A stretch of 26,469 nucleotides of DNA from Thaumasiovibrio sp043421945 (lineage in GTDB: Bacteria; Pseudomonadota; Gammaproteobacteria; Enterobacterales; Vibrionaceae), in the NCBI GenBank assembly GCA_043421945.1, contig JBHOGO010000067.1:1-26469 (forward strand), read 5' to 3'. Position numbers and translations under genes: made by a program. Numbering within the stretch: position 1 is the first letter of the stretch; each line of letters begins with the position of its first letter. The notes under the pieces are model-generated. The model did no database searches, was not told the DNA's origin, and saw only the letters and a list, made by a program, of their open reading frames with translations. Positions 7,691 to 16,758 of the stretch are shown piece after piece.

Positions 7691-8317
7691 TTATTTTGTA
7701 CCAAAGATCTTGTCACCAGCATCGCCCAAGCCAGGGACGATGTAACCTTTATCATTTAATTTTTCGTCAATGGCAGCGGTGTATAGCTCGACATCTGGGT
7801 GCGCTTTTTCTAGCGCATCAAGACCTTCAGGCGCAGCAACCAACACGAGTACTTTAATGGCTTTACAACCTTTTTCTTTCAACAAGTCGATAGTGGCAAT
7901 CATAGAGCCACCCGTCGCCAGCATCGGATCAACCACCAGCGCCATGCGCTCATCAATATTCGATGCGAGCTTATTGAAGTAAGGAACAGGTTCCAGTGTC
8001 TCTTCGTCACGGTAGATACCCACCACACTGATACGTGCACTTGGGATATGCTCCAAAACACCATCCATCATGCCTAAACCAGCACGTAAGATTGGCACAA
8101 CAGTCACTTTCTTACCTTTAACTTGGTCAATTTCGACAGGACCATTCCAGCCGTCAATGGTGACCTTCTCCGTCTCAAAGTCAGCCGTTGCTTCGTAGGT
8201 TAATAAGCTCCCTACTTCTGTCGCAAGCTCACGAAAACGCTTCGTACTAATATCACCCTCACGCATTAGACCAATTTTGTGTTTAACCAGCGGGTGTTTA
8301 ACCTCAACGATTTTCAT
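7691..8317 (-). CDS. upp: Uracil phosphoribosyltransferase
   Basis: The product has 208 residues, identical in length to E. coli Upp. It begins MKIVEVKHPLVKHKIGLMR and carries the PRPP-binding signature ALVVDPMLATGGSM, with the uracil-binding C-terminal region YIVPGLGDAGDKIFGTK. It converts uracil plus PRPP into UMP in the cytoplasm, completing uracil salvage with UraA. It is divergent from purM, from which it is separated by a 287-base regulatory region, and convergent with uraA. Confidence 0.96.
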   Translation of the reverse strand: MKIVEVKHPLVKHKIGLMREGDISTKRFRELATEVGSLLTYEATADFETEKVTIDGWNGPVEIDQVKGKKVTVVPILRAGLGMMDGVLEHIPSARISVVGIYRDEETLEPVPYFNKLASNIDERMALVVDPMLATGGSMIATIDLLKEKGCKAIKVLVLVAAPEGLDALEKAHPDVELYTAAIDEKLNDKGYIVPGLGDAGDKIFGTK

Positions 8318-8354
8318 AGAATTCTGTCCTAGTCATTATTATTCAAACGTTAAA

Positions 8355-8360
8355 ATTATA
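8355..8360 (-). promoter_or_regulatory. Likely -10 element of the upp promoter
   Basis: The minus strand reads TATAAT, a perfect -10 hexamer, 38 bases before the upp start codon. No good -35 is seen at 16-18 bases, so the promoter may need an activator. Confidence 0.5.
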
Positions 8361-8524
8361 CCGCACAGCCTGCTATTTCACAGCTCTAGTCATCTATATC
8401 ACCTCAAAATTTCGACAATTTATTACTGTCAGTTATTCTTCAACGATTTGTTAACGCTATTTACCAATTTCGTTATGTGCCATCCGTTCAAATACTCACC
8501 TATTTCGCTTACGAAAATATTTTT

Positions 8525-8540
8525 ACGCAAACGTTTTCCT
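8525..8540. promoter_or_regulatory. PurR operator upstream of purM
   Basis: The sequence acgcaaacgttttcct fits the E. coli PurR consensus ANGCAAACGTTTNCNT at every defined position. It lies 65-80 bases upstream of the purM start and just before a plausible -10 (TAGAAT, 8559-8564), so a bound PurR dimer would cover the -35 region. This matches known purine repression of purMN in E. coli. Confidence 0.85.
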
Positions 8541-8604
8541 TTAGGCTGCGTCTGCTGTTAGAATGGCCCCGCTTTTTTATCTTCAATGCGGTGAGGGCCC
8601 CCTT

Positions 8605-9645
8605 GTGAGCAGTAATAATTCTTCTCTTAGTTACAAAGATGCTGGTGTAGATATCGATGCTGGTAACGCTTTGGTTGATCGAATCAAAGGGGTGGTAAAG
8701 CGCACCCATCGTCCAGAGGTTATGGGTGGTATCGGTGGTTTCGGCGCACTTTGCCAACTACCGACTAAATACAAAGAGCCAGTACTGGTTTCAGGAACTG
8801 ATGGCGTAGGTACGAAACTACGTCTTGCTATGGATTTGAAAAAGCATGACACAATCGGTATCGACCTTGTGGCTATGTGTGTTAACGACCTGATTGTACA
8901 AGGTGCAGAACCACTGTTCTTCCTTGATTACTATGCAACAGGTAAGTTAGAAATCGATACAGCAGCAGCGGTTGTTGCTGGTATTGGTGAAGGTTGTTTG
9001 CAATCAGGCTGTGCTTTGATCGGTGGTGAAACGGCTGAAATGCCTGGTATGTACCACGGTGAAGACTACGACGTTGCTGGCTTCTGTGTTGGCGTTGCTG
9101 AAAAAGCAGACGTCATTGACGGCACCAAAGTAAAAGCGGGCGATGCCCTAATTGCTTTAGGCTCTAGCGGTCCACACTCAAACGGTTACTCGCTTGTTCG
9201 TAAGATCATCGAAGTATCACAAGCTGATTTGAGTGCTGACCTAGAAGGTAAGGCGCTTTCTGAGCACCTTCTTGAACCAACAAAGATTTATGTGAAATCT
9301 GTTCTCAAGCTGCTTGAAACAACTGATGTTCACGCTATTTCTCACATTACTGGTGGCGGCTTCTGGGAGAATATCCCACGCGTACTACCACAAGGTGCAA
9401 AAGCGGTTGTTAATGGCAACAGCTGGGAATGGCCTGCTATCTTCAACTGGCTTCAAGAGCAAGGCAATGTCGAGACTTACGAAATGTACCGCACGTTTAA
9501 CTGTGGTGTAGGTCTTGTGATTGCACTTCCTCAAGAGCAAGCAGCGCAAGCGATTGAAATCCTCAAATCTGAAGGTGAAAACGCTTGGTTACTTGGTAGC
9601 ATTGCTGATGCCGCTGAAGGCGAAGAGCAAGTAGAGATAATCTAA
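8605..9645 (+). CDS. purM: Phosphoribosylformylglycinamidine cyclo-ligase (AIR synthetase)
   Basis: The start is GTG at 8605, giving 346 residues (E. coli PurM 345) beginning MSSNNSSLSYKDAGVDIDAG; an ATG at 8563 overlaps the -10 element and lacks family similarity. The ATP-binding and active-site segments are intact: GGFGALC, SGTDGVGTKLRLA, GGETAEMPGMY, SSGPHSNGYSL and HITGGGFWENIPR. PurM closes the imidazole ring in step five of purine synthesis (FGAM to AIR). purN follows after 3 bases, forming the purMN operon under the PurR site at 8525. Confidence 0.97.
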   Translation: MSSNNSSLSYKDAGVDIDAGNALVDRIKGVVKRTHRPEVMGGIGGFGALCQLPTKYKEPVLVSGTDGVGTKLRLAMDLKKHDTIGIDLVAMCVNDLIVQGAEPLFFLDYYATGKLEIDTAAAVVAGIGEGCLQSGCALIGGETAEMPGMYHGEDYDVAGFCVGVAEKADVIDGTKVKAGDALIALGSSGPHSNGYSLVRKIIEVSQADLSADLEGKALSEHLLEPTKIYVKSVLKLLETTDVHAISHITGGGFWENIPRVLPQGAKAVVNGNSWEWPAIFNWLQEQGNVETYEMYRTFNCGVGLVIALPQEQAAQAIEILKSEGENAWLLGSIADAAEGEEQVEII

Positions 9646-9648
9646 ATC

Positions 9649-10290
9649 ATGAAAAAGATTGTTGTGCTCATTTCTGGTAATGGCTCGAATCTTCAAGCCG
9701 TTCTAGATGCCTGCGAACAAGGAAAAATCGCTGATAGCCAAGTTGTCGCTGTGTTTTCAAACAAAGAGACAGCCTATGGTTTAGAGCGAGCACGCAACGC
9801 GGGTGTCGATGCCCTTAGCTTAAGTGCTAACGATTTCGACAACCGAGAAAGTTTTGATGCTGTATTAGCTGATAAGATCGATGCCTACGAACCTGACCTC
9901 GTCATTTTAGCGGGCTACATGCGTATCTTATCATCTGACTTTGTGCGTCGATTTTTAGGAAAGATGGTGAATATCCATCCTTCTTTGTTGCCCAAATACC
10001 CTGGTTTAAACACCCACCAACGCGCATTGGATGCTGGTGATAGTGAACATGGCGCAAGTGTTCACTTTGTCACAGAAGAGCTCGACGGTGGTCCTGTTAT
10101 TTTGCAAGCAAAAGTACCTGTTTTTGAAGATGATAGCGCTGAAGATATTCAAGCGCGCGTCCAAGAACAAGAGCATAGGATTTATCCTTTAGTCGCCCAG
10201 TGGTTCACCTCTGGTCGATTGTGCATGCAAGACCAACAAGCAATACTCGATGGCAATGTTCTCCCTATACAGGGCTACGCTAGCGAGTAA
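9649..10290 (+). CDS. purN: Phosphoribosylglycinamide formyltransferase (10-formyl-THF dependent)
   Basis: The 213-residue enzyme matches E. coli PurN (212). It begins MKKIVVLISGNGSNLQA with the phosphate-binding loop SGNGSN. The catalytic residues are visible as Asn108 and His110 in MVNIHPSLLPKYPGL and Asp146 in TEELDGGPVI. It transfers a formyl group from 10-formyltetrahydrofolate to GAR in the third step of purine synthesis. It is co-transcribed with purM and ends at the terminator at 10310-10338. Confidence 0.97.
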   Translation: MKKIVVLISGNGSNLQAVLDACEQGKIADSQVVAVFSNKETAYGLERARNAGVDALSLSANDFDNRESFDAVLADKIDAYEPDLVILAGYMRILSSDFVRRFLGKMVNIHPSLLPKYPGLNTHQRALDAGDSEHGASVHFVTEELDGGPVILQAKVPVFEDDSAEDIQARVQEQEHRIYPLVAQWFTSGRLCMQDQQAILDGNVLPIQGYASE

Positions 10291-10309
10291 GCCAACAATC
10301 TTTATCAAC

Positions 10310-10338
10310 AAAAAACGCGACCTGAGGCCGCGTTTTTT
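10310..10338. terminator. Bidirectional terminator between purN and yafJ
   Basis: Arms aaaaaacgcg and cgcgtttttt pair perfectly around a 9-base loop. The A and T runs allow termination on both strands for the convergent purN and yafJ. Confidence 0.85.
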
Positions 10339-10366
10339 ATTTCTATCGTGCTGTGTATAGCGATAA

Positions 10367-11200
10367 TCAAGACTCTGTCTGTGAAGGTTTTGGCTTCACT
10401 GTCTTCGCTTCTGGGTGTGGAAGTCCGTCACGACGATATACCACCTCACCTTTTTCGAATACACACAGCTCACCCATTAACATGCGTGTCCAGCGCTCAT
10501 TGTTGGTTAGCGGCTGAGTCGCAATCACAGAGACAACATCATTCGGCGTCGTTTCTTGCTGGAAATCTATCGTCACATCTTCATCGATCAACGATGCTTC
10601 GCCAAACGGAGCCCTGCGGGTAATCCAATGAAGATTATTCGTGCAGTAGTTTGCAACGATGTCGCCATCAGATAGCAGCATGTTATAAACCCCTAAATCA
10701 CGCAGCTCATCGCAACACTCCGCCATATAAGAGAATAGTTCAGCCTTATCACTTGGGCGGTGCGGGAACTTAGACTCTAATTTGTTCAAAAGCCAACAGA
10801 AGGCAATTTCACTATCCGTATCCCCAACAGGAACAAACCTTCCCGTTTCAAGCGCTTGGTAACCACTCAGTTGCCCATTATGAGCAAACGTCCAGTAATA
10901 ACCCCACAGCTCTCGAGTAAAAGGGTGTGTGTTCACTAAACTCACAGAGCCTCGGTTTGCTTGTCGAATATGGCTAATCACCGCACAACTTTTTATCGGA
11001 TATTGCTGTACCAACTCCGCGATTTTTGACTCACAGCTTGGGTTAGGGTCTTTAAAGTTCTGACAGCCTTTTCCGTCATAAAACGTAATCCCCCAGCCAT
11101 CACAATGTGGCCCTGTATTGCCACCACGCTGCATCAAGCCAGTAAAACTAAAGCAGATATCAGTTGGTACATTGGCACTCATGCCAAGTAGTTCACACAT
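10367..11200 (-). CDS. yafJ: Class II glutamine amidotransferase-like protein (YafJ)
   Basis: The 277-residue product begins MCELLGMSANVPTDICFSF. After removal of Met, Cys2 would be the N-terminal nucleophile typical of class II (Ntn) glutaminase domains. Further family signatures are DGWGITFYDG, SHIRQANRG, the glutamine-pocket segment TFAHNGQL and GDTDSEIAFCW. No synthetase or acceptor domain is fused, so it is a stand-alone amidotransferase domain like E. coli YafJ, whose reaction is not established. It follows gmhA by 21 bases on the same strand; E. coli also has yafJ next to gmhA. Confidence 0.9.
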   Translation of the reverse strand: MCELLGMSANVPTDICFSFTGLMQRGGNTGPHCDGWGITFYDGKGCQNFKDPNPSCESKIAELVQQYPIKSCAVISHIRQANRGSVSLVNTHPFTRELWGYYWTFAHNGQLSGYQALETGRFVPVGDTDSEIAFCWLLNKLESKFPHRPSDKAELFSYMAECCDELRDLGVYNMLLSDGDIVANYCTNNLHWITRRAPFGEASLIDEDVTIDFQQETTPNDVVSVIATQPLTNNERWTRMLMGELCVFEKGEVVYRRDGLPHPEAKTVKPKPSQTES

Positions 11201-11221
11201 ATTCCTTGTGCTCTCCTTTGA

Positions 11222-11818
11222 TTATTTTTCCATCTCTTTCTCAATCAACTGGATCAGAATATGGATAATTTTAATATGGACTTCTTGGATACGATCAGCA
11301 TAGCCGAAATGCGGCACACGGATTTCAATGTCGGCGATACCCGCCATTTTTCCGCCGTCTTTTCCGGTAAGAGCAATGGTCGTCATTCCTTTCGCTTTCG
11401 CCGCATCAATCGCCTTGAGAATATTTCCTGAATTGCCTGATGTGGAGATCCCAAGTAGCACATCGCCTTTACTTCCTACAGCTTCAACATAGCGAGAAAA
11501 GACAAAATCATACCCAAAGTCATTACTCACACATGAAATATGGCTTGGATCTGAAATAGCAATACCAGGATAGCCTGGACGATTTTCACGGTAACGCCCC
11601 GTCAGCTCTTCGGCAAAATGCATGGAGTCACAATGTGAGCCACCATTACCACAGGATAGTACTTTTCCACCTTGCTTAAACGATGTAGCAAGTAGCTCAG
11701 CAGCACGTTGAATCGCATTAATATTCTCTTCATTACTTAAGAAGTCATTCAATACACGTGCGGCTTCTTCGAGTTCACCGCGGATCAGATCGCTATACAT
11801 ATCAGTCTCTTCTGTCAT
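11222..11818 (-). CDS. gmhA: Sedoheptulose-7-phosphate isomerase
   Basis: Strong resemblance to E. coli GmhA (192 residues) through SCGNGGSHCDSMHFAEELTGRYRENRPG, the sugar-isomerase (SIS) motif GISTSGNSGNILKAI and the C-terminal HFGYADRIQEVHIKIIHILIQLIEKEMEK. It makes D-glycero-D-manno-heptose 7-phosphate, the first step to the LPS inner-core heptose. The upstream ATG is kept because gagg sits five bases before it, giving 198 residues. The internal ATG at 11800 (MYSDLIR) gives the family length of 192 and is equally plausible. It leads the gmhA-yafJ transcript. Confidence 0.95.
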   Translation of the reverse strand: MTEETDMYSDLIRGELEEAARVLNDFLSNEENINAIQRAAELLATSFKQGGKVLSCGNGGSHCDSMHFAEELTGRYRENRPGYPGIAISDPSHISCVSNDFGYDFVFSRYVEAVGSKGDVLLGISTSGNSGNILKAIDAAKAKGMTTIALTGKDGGKMAGIADIEIRVPHFGYADRIQEVHIKIIHILIQLIEKEMEK

Positions 11819-12024
11819 TGCTGCCTCATGCAGCTAAACCTTGCACTCATTTAACTGCAAAAAACGAAACCTGTCGACCCATTCACAATAACCATGTGAT
11901 AGATACCCATGCAGCTCCATTGGTAAGCGATTGAATTTAAATACATAAGACATTTTATAGACAAATACCCGCAATATTGACTGCGCAGTTTATAAACAAT
12001 TGCTCACATGATTTTTAGAGTAAA

Positions 12025-12046
12025 AACACTGATCTCGATCACGATC
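12025..12046. promoter_or_regulatory. Possible CRP site upstream of fadE
   Basis: The core tgatctcgatcac is nearly symmetrical and matches the centre of the CRP consensus (TGTGATCTAGATCACA), with one good half (TCACG) and one weaker half. It lies about 90-110 bases before fadE. CRP control of fad genes is known in E. coli. Confidence 0.45.
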
Positions 12047-12077
12047 AAATAAACAATTCGTTTACATTTACGCAATA

Positions 12078-12083
12078 TTGACA
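12078..12083 (+). promoter_or_regulatory. Possible -35 element of the fadE promoter
   Basis: A perfect TTGACA lies 50 bases upstream of the fadE start codon. The matching -10 is not obvious at 17 bases; gttaga at 12102-12107 (18-base spacing) is the nearest, inside the FadR-like site. Confidence 0.4.
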
Positions 12084-12096
12084 TTACACTCAAAAG

Positions 12097-12113
12097 AAGT
12101 GGTTAGACCTCTT
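12097..12113. promoter_or_regulatory. FadR-like operator upstream of fadE
   Basis: The sequence aagtggttagacctctt fits the E. coli FadR consensus (AACTGGTCNGACCAGTT) at 12 of 16 defined positions, including the TGGT and GACC cores. It would overlap the -10 region of a promoter with TTGACA at 12078, the right place for repression relieved by long-chain acyl-CoA. Confidence 0.6.
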
Positions 12114-12133
12114 ACCATAAATATGGAGTATAT

Positions 12134-14587
12134 ATGATGAATGCCGTTATATTTGGGCTCGTCTTGCTTAGTTTGCTGAGCATTCTGGCTTATCACCGCG
12201 CTAGCTTGAAAACCTTCACGGTGATCACTGGGGTTGTTTTCCTTTTAGGGACAGCATTCTCTGTGGTTGGACCTATAGAGTGGCTAATAGCAACCGCTCT
12301 GCTACTGTTCCTCAATGTCGCTTCATTCCGACTTCCCACCAGCCGAAAACTCCTCGCGATGTTTCGAAGCGTTATGCCTGAAATGTCACGTACTGAAAAA
12401 GAAGCGATAGAAGCAGGTACCGTCTGGTGGGAAGCTGAGCTCTTCGCCGGTAAGCCTGACTGGCAAAAGCTTCATGACGTGCCCGTCTCCCGTTTAACAG
12501 CAGAAGAGAAAGCGTTTCTCGATGGACCCGTTAACACGGTCTGTGCCATGACGAACGACTTTGAGATAACCCACGAACTCGCAGACTTACCTGAAGATAT
12601 CTGGGAGTACCTAAAGAAAGAGCGCTTCTTTGCCATGATTATCAAGAAGCAATATGGCGGACTCGAGTTTTCAGCTTACGCTCAATCATTAGTACTGCAA
12701 AAACTGACTGGTGTGTCAGGTGTTTTATCCTCAACGGTAGGCGTACCAAACTCGTTAGGGCCAGGTGAGTTACTTCAACATTATGGTACTGAAGAGCAGA
12801 AAAACTACTATTTGCCGCGACTAGCAGTGGGTGATGAGATTCCTTGTTTTGCTTTAACCAGTCCTGAAGCAGGCTCAGATGCTGGCTCGATTCCTGACTT
12901 CGGTATTGTTAGAAAGGGCATGTGGGAAGGTGAAGAAGTTTTAGGGATGGAACTAACCTGGAACAAACGCTATATCACTCTTGCACCTGTCGCAACAGTA
13001 CTCGGCCTCGCCTTTAAATTGTCAGACCCCGACCATTTACTGGGTGATACTGAAGAGCTTGGCATTACCTGCGCACTAATTCCGACTGACATGGCGGGCG
13101 TAAAAATAGGTCGCCGCCACTTCCCTCTTAATATTCCTTTCCAAAACGGACCAACCCAAGGCGAAAAAGTGTTTGTTCCCCTTGATTTCATCATTGGTGG
13201 GCCGAGCATGGCAGGGCAAGGCTGGCGTATGTTGGTGGAGTGTCTCTCTGTCGGTCGAGGTATCACTTTGCCATCCAACTCGACCGGTGGTTTGAAATCG
13301 GCGGCTCTCGCGATTGGTGCTTATGCACGTATTCGTCGTCAGTTTAAGCTACCCATTGGTAAGATGGAAGGTATTGAAGAGCCACTCGCACGTATCGGTG
13401 GTAATGCTTACGCAATGGATGCTGCGAGTGCCCTAACGGTGGCTGGTATTGACCAAGGTCAGAAACCTTCTGTGATATCCGCCATTGTTAAATATCATTG
13501 TACTCACCGTAGCCAACACAGCATCATTGATGCCATGGATATTGCTGGAGGGAAAGGCATTTGCTTAGGCCCTAATAACTTTTTGGCTCGAGGTTATCAA
13601 GGCGCGCCTATTGCCGTGACGGTCGAAGGGGCTAATATCCTGACACGCTCCATGATTATCTTTGGTCAAGGTGCAATACGCTGCCATCCTTTTGTCTTAA
13701 AAGAGATGAATGCTGCTTACGCTGAAGACGAAGACGTCGCACTGCGTGAATTCGATCAAGCACTCTATGGACATGTGGGCTTTGTAATAAGTAACACGAT
13801 AAGAGCCTTCTATTTAGGTCTGACTAACGGGCGCACAAGTGGCTCGCCATACAACGATCACACGAAGCGCTACTACCAACAACTCAATCGCTACAGTGCC
13901 AATATAGCGCTACTCTCTGATATATCGATGGCTATTCTTGGCGGTTCGTTAAAACGTAAAGAGCGTCTTTCTGCCCGCCTCGGCGATATCTTAAGTCAGA
14001 TGTATATGGCTTCTGCAACTTTAAAGCGCTTTGATGATGAAGGCCGCCATGCTGAAGATAAACCAATGCTTGATTGGGCGGTTCAAGATGCGCTCTATCA
14101 AACTGAAGTCGCACTCGATGAGTTCCTTGTTAATTTTCCAAGTAAGCCTGTTGCACTCCTACTAAGAGGCATACTCTTACCACTAGGAAAACGACAAAAG
14201 AGACCTGACGATCAGCTCGATCATCAAGTGGCGAGAATCCTTCAAACGCCTTCAGAAACGCGCACACGTATTGGGCGTAATCAATACTTACAAGCAACTG
14301 CCCACAACCCTGCTGGCATGATAGAGCAAGCGTTAAATGATGTTTTAATCGCTGAGCCTATTTACGACCGAGTCTGTAACGCGTTAGGTAAGAAGCTGCC
14401 GTTTGTACAACTTGATAAAGTGGCTGAGAAAGGTTTAGAAGTGAAGGCGATTAACCAACAAGAGGCGGAGCTACTGATAAAAGCTGAGAAAGGTCGTTTG
14501 CAAACCATCAATGTTGATGACTTCGACCCCGTTGCGTTGACAGCGAATGTGCCAGCATCGACAGCACCTCATCATAATGCGGCATAA
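12134..14587 (+). CDS. fadE: FadE acyl-CoA dehydrogenase
   Basis: The product has 817 residues, near E. coli FadE (814), much longer than the usual 380-residue acyl-CoA dehydrogenases. Residues about 4-22 and 30-62 are hydrophobic membrane anchors. The dehydrogenase core follows: KKQYGGLEFSAYAQSL, PCFALTSPEAGSDAGSIPD (flavin-binding), GRGITLPSNSTGG and DAMDIAGGKGICLGP. A long C-terminal FadE-specific domain completes it. It oxidises acyl-CoA to trans-2-enoyl-CoA in beta-oxidation at the inner membrane. The start has a ggag five bases upstream. The upstream region carries FadR-like and CRP-like sites; a terminator follows at 14655. Confidence 0.95.
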   Translation: MMNAVIFGLVLLSLLSILAYHRASLKTFTVITGVVFLLGTAFSVVGPIEWLIATALLLFLNVASFRLPTSRKLLAMFRSVMPEMSRTEKEAIEAGTVWWEAELFAGKPDWQKLHDVPVSRLTAEEKAFLDGPVNTVCAMTNDFEITHELADLPEDIWEYLKKERFFAMIIKKQYGGLEFSAYAQSLVLQKLTGVSGVLSSTVGVPNSLGPGELLQHYGTEEQKNYYLPRLAVGDEIPCFALTSPEAGSDAGSIPDFGIVRKGMWEGEEVLGMELTWNKRYITLAPVATVLGLAFKLSDPDHLLGDTEELGITCALIPTDMAGVKIGRRHFPLNIPFQNGPTQGEKVFVPLDFIIGGPSMAGQGWRMLVECLSVGRGITLPSNSTGGLKSAALAIGAYARIRRQFKLPIGKMEGIEEPLARIGGNAYAMDAASALTVAGIDQGQKPSVISAIVKYHCTHRSQHSIIDAMDIAGGKGICLGPNNFLARGYQGAPIAVTVEGANILTRSMIIFGQGAIRCHPFVLKEMNAAYAEDEDVALREFDQALYGHVGFVISNTIRAFYLGLTNGRTSGSPYNDHTKRYYQQLNRYSANIALLSDISMAILGGSLKRKERLSARLGDILSQMYMASATLKRFDDEGRHAEDKPMLDWAVQDALYQTEVALDEFLVNFPSKPVALLLRGILLPLGKRQKRPDDQLDHQVARILQTPSETRTRIGRNQYLQATAHNPAGMIEQALNDVLIAEPIYDRVCNALGKKLPFVQLDKVAEKGLEVKAINQQEAELLIKAEKGRLQTINVDDFDPVALTANVPASTAPHHNAA

Positions 14588-14654
14588 TCAACTCAACGAT
14601 AGCAGGTAATTTGAGGCAAACACCACATTGCACCTGAGGTTAACCACACAAACT

Positions 14655-14679
14655 AGCGGCTCATCACGAGCCGCTTTTT
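14655..14679 (+). terminator. Intrinsic terminator after fadE
   Basis: The perfect 8-bp stem agcggctc/gagccgct around a 4-base loop is followed by T-rich ttttatt. It lies between convergent fadE and the TIGR03503-type gene. Confidence 0.85.
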
Positions 14680-14699
14680 ATTCATGTTATTTATACAGA

Positions 14700-15950
14700 C
14701 TATGCTTCTGGTGCCACCAAATCTGGCGCGTTGGCAGCTAACTCTTTCGCCGTACGGCGCTTCTTAAGCACAATGGCAACAACAATCGCGAGTAATAAGA
14801 TGACGACATTACCAATAATCACCATCATCATTGTCGATTTCTTTTCAGCCGATCGTATCTCCGCTAAACGTTCTTCTTCAGCTAAGCGCTCTTTCTCTTC
14901 TTGAACACGACGAAATTCAGCAAGGTTACGATCAAGCTGCAGTTCAGCCTGTACCGCAAAGGTCTGCTCTGGAAGCTCAAAGATAAGTTCACGATCATCG
15001 TACCTATCGGTCGCATATAACCAACCTTGCCAGCCATATCGACCAGGCTGCTTGCCATTGGTCATTTCAGCCACCAGCGTATCTTCATCGCTACGTGATT
15101 GCGCTTGATCGATTTCAACCTGCCCATCAGGAAAGGACTGCTCGATATGAACGGCCAAGCTACCTGTAGCAATCGTACCTGGCTCTGGCTCAACCGCTAT
15201 TTTATGCGGTTCATCTTCCGTACGACCTTGGATAAAACTCACCAAAATAGGAGAAGGGTAAACCAGCACTTGCTGATCTTGCGCGCGCATAAACACACCA
15301 TTCTCTGATGAAATCCGCACATCATATTTGCCTGGTTGGACCGTTATCGGCAGTGCAACGGTAAACACTCCATCACGAGCAACTTCGTCCATCATAGTGC
15401 CATCATCCACAAACTCACCAACAACTTGTGGAATAGGTCGAGAGGCTGGCGGTAAATCGTCAACATTATCGACAGACTGAGTAAAAATAACTTGAAGCTT
15501 TACGCGATCCAGAAAGTCGGTATTTTCAACAGGGCCACCATCTTGTGATAACGCCGCGGTGAACTTCAGTGTTTCACCTTGATATAGTCGACGTGGAAAC
15601 TGGTCGAGCGTCATCACCAAATTGCTCATTAACTGCAGTTTGTTATTCGTGGAAATTTGCCCAATAGCCTGCCAAGGACCTGGCATAGGGTTGTTGATAG
15701 AGACGATATCCATCCCATCTTCTTGGTACCACTCAATGTGTTTAGGGTGGCGCCATGCATAATATTTGGTTCCATCAGGTCTGACTAATACCGTTGGTGA
15801 GCTCCCCTCTTCACGGTAGATCATAAAGGTAATGCGCTCAATAGACGGATCAACGCGGAATCGGTTATCTAACCATTGCATTTCTGATTCTGCCTGGAGA
15901 GGAAAAAGGCATAACATTCCAAAGAGTATGCCTACCAACCGAAAGATCAT
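14700..15950 (-). CDS. TIGR03503-type exported membrane-anchored protein
   Basis: The 416-residue protein has an N-terminal signal sequence (IFRLVGILFGMLCLFPLQA), a large extracytoplasmic part rich in beta strands including a KYDVRISSENGVF segment, a charged coiled-coil-like stretch (RRVQEEKERLAEEERLAE, about 344-361) and one transmembrane helix near residues 372-393 followed by basic KKRRTAK. This is the layout of a von Willebrand/Ig-like membrane protein family I recall as TIGR03503. Function is unknown. Its Shine-Dalgarno (taggag) overlaps the dnaQ stop codon, so it is co-transcribed and probably translationally coupled with dnaQ. Confidence 0.75.
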   Translation of the reverse strand: MIFRLVGILFGMLCLFPLQAESEMQWLDNRFRVDPSIERITFMIYREEGSSPTVLVRPDGTKYYAWRHPKHIEWYQEDGMDIVSINNPMPGPWQAIGQISTNNKLQLMSNLVMTLDQFPRRLYQGETLKFTAALSQDGGPVENTDFLDRVKLQVIFTQSVDNVDDLPPASRPIPQVVGEFVDDGTMMDEVARDGVFTVALPITVQPGKYDVRISSENGVFMRAQDQQVLVYPSPILVSFIQGRTEDEPHKIAVEPEPGTIATGSLAVHIEQSFPDGQVEIDQAQSRSDEDTLVAEMTNGKQPGRYGWQGWLYATDRYDDRELIFELPEQTFAVQAELQLDRNLAEFRRVQEEKERLAEEERLAEIRSAEKKSTMMMVIIGNVVILLLAIVVAIVLKKRRTAKELAANAPDLVAPEA

Positions 15951-15958
15951 GCTTGCTC

Positions 15959-16720
15959 CTATTGTCGCCAGAGGGAGGTGTCCCCTTTCTTTTCAATGAG
16001 ATCGAGTCGAGATTCATGTGCTTCTAGCTCATCGGCTGATGCCTTGATAACCTTTAGAGCTTTTCGTCCATTCGCGAGGCTCTGAATTGCGTTTTCGGTA
16101 CCTACATCACTGTTTGCTCGACCTGAGGCGTCAGAGAAAGAGAGACTCGTCTGTCCCCCTGTCATCAATAAGTAAACATCCGCTAGGATTTCGGCATCGA
16201 GTAAAGCGCCGTGCAATGTTCGATGTGAGTTGTCGATACCATAGCGAGAACAAAGTACATCCAAGTTATTACGCTTACCTGGGAACAGCTTTTTCGCCAT
16301 TGCCAATGTATCGGTAACCTTACAGATATCGCTCGTTTTCCGCAGAGAAGGATCTAATTTCTCAAACTCATAATCCATGAAGCCCACATCGAAGGGCGCG
16401 TTATGGGCGACTAGCTCAGCACCATCGATATACTGCAAGAACGCATCATGAATCGCAGCATAATCAGGTTTATCTTCAAGAAATTCATCGGTAATACCGT
16501 GCACATCGATCGCTTCCAAATCAATCTCTCGATCCGGTTTGATGTAAACGTGAAAATTATTCCCTGTTAGCTTTCGGTTAATTATCTCGACGGCACCAAT
16601 CTCGATAATCCGATGACCAACATAGTGAGGGCCACTGCCCATATTCATACCTGTGGTCTCAGTATCGAGCACGATAATTCGTTCGTTGCTTGCTTCAATC
16701 ATAATTCTAGTGTCAGTCAT
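15959..16720 (-). CDS. dnaQ: DNA polymerase III epsilon subunit, 3'-5' proofreading exonuclease
   Basis: The 253-residue protein has all DEDDh exonuclease motifs: VLDTETTG (Asp19, Glu21), HNAPFDVGFMDYEF, and HRTLHGALLDAEI with the catalytic His and Asp. The C-terminal part, which in E. coli binds the polymerase alpha subunit, ends AHESRLDLIEKKGDTSLWR as in E. coli DnaQ. It gives replication its proofreading. The start may be the first ATG or the ATG at codon 7; both precede the family similarity. Divergent from rnhA, the classic gammaproteobacterial arrangement, with 151 bases between. Confidence 0.96.
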   Translation of the reverse strand: MTDTRIMIEASNERIIVLDTETTGMNMGSGPHYVGHRIIEIGAVEIINRKLTGNNFHVYIKPDREIDLEAIDVHGITDEFLEDKPDYAAIHDAFLQYIDGAELVAHNAPFDVGFMDYEFEKLDPSLRKTSDICKVTDTLAMAKKLFPGKRNNLDVLCSRYGIDNSHRTLHGALLDAEILADVYLLMTGGQTSLSFSDASGRANSDVGTENAIQSLANGRKALKVIKASADELEAHESRLDLIEKKGDTSLWRQ

Positions 16721-16758
16721 CGGCGTCAGTTATAACGGAATTCTACCAAATATGGGCC

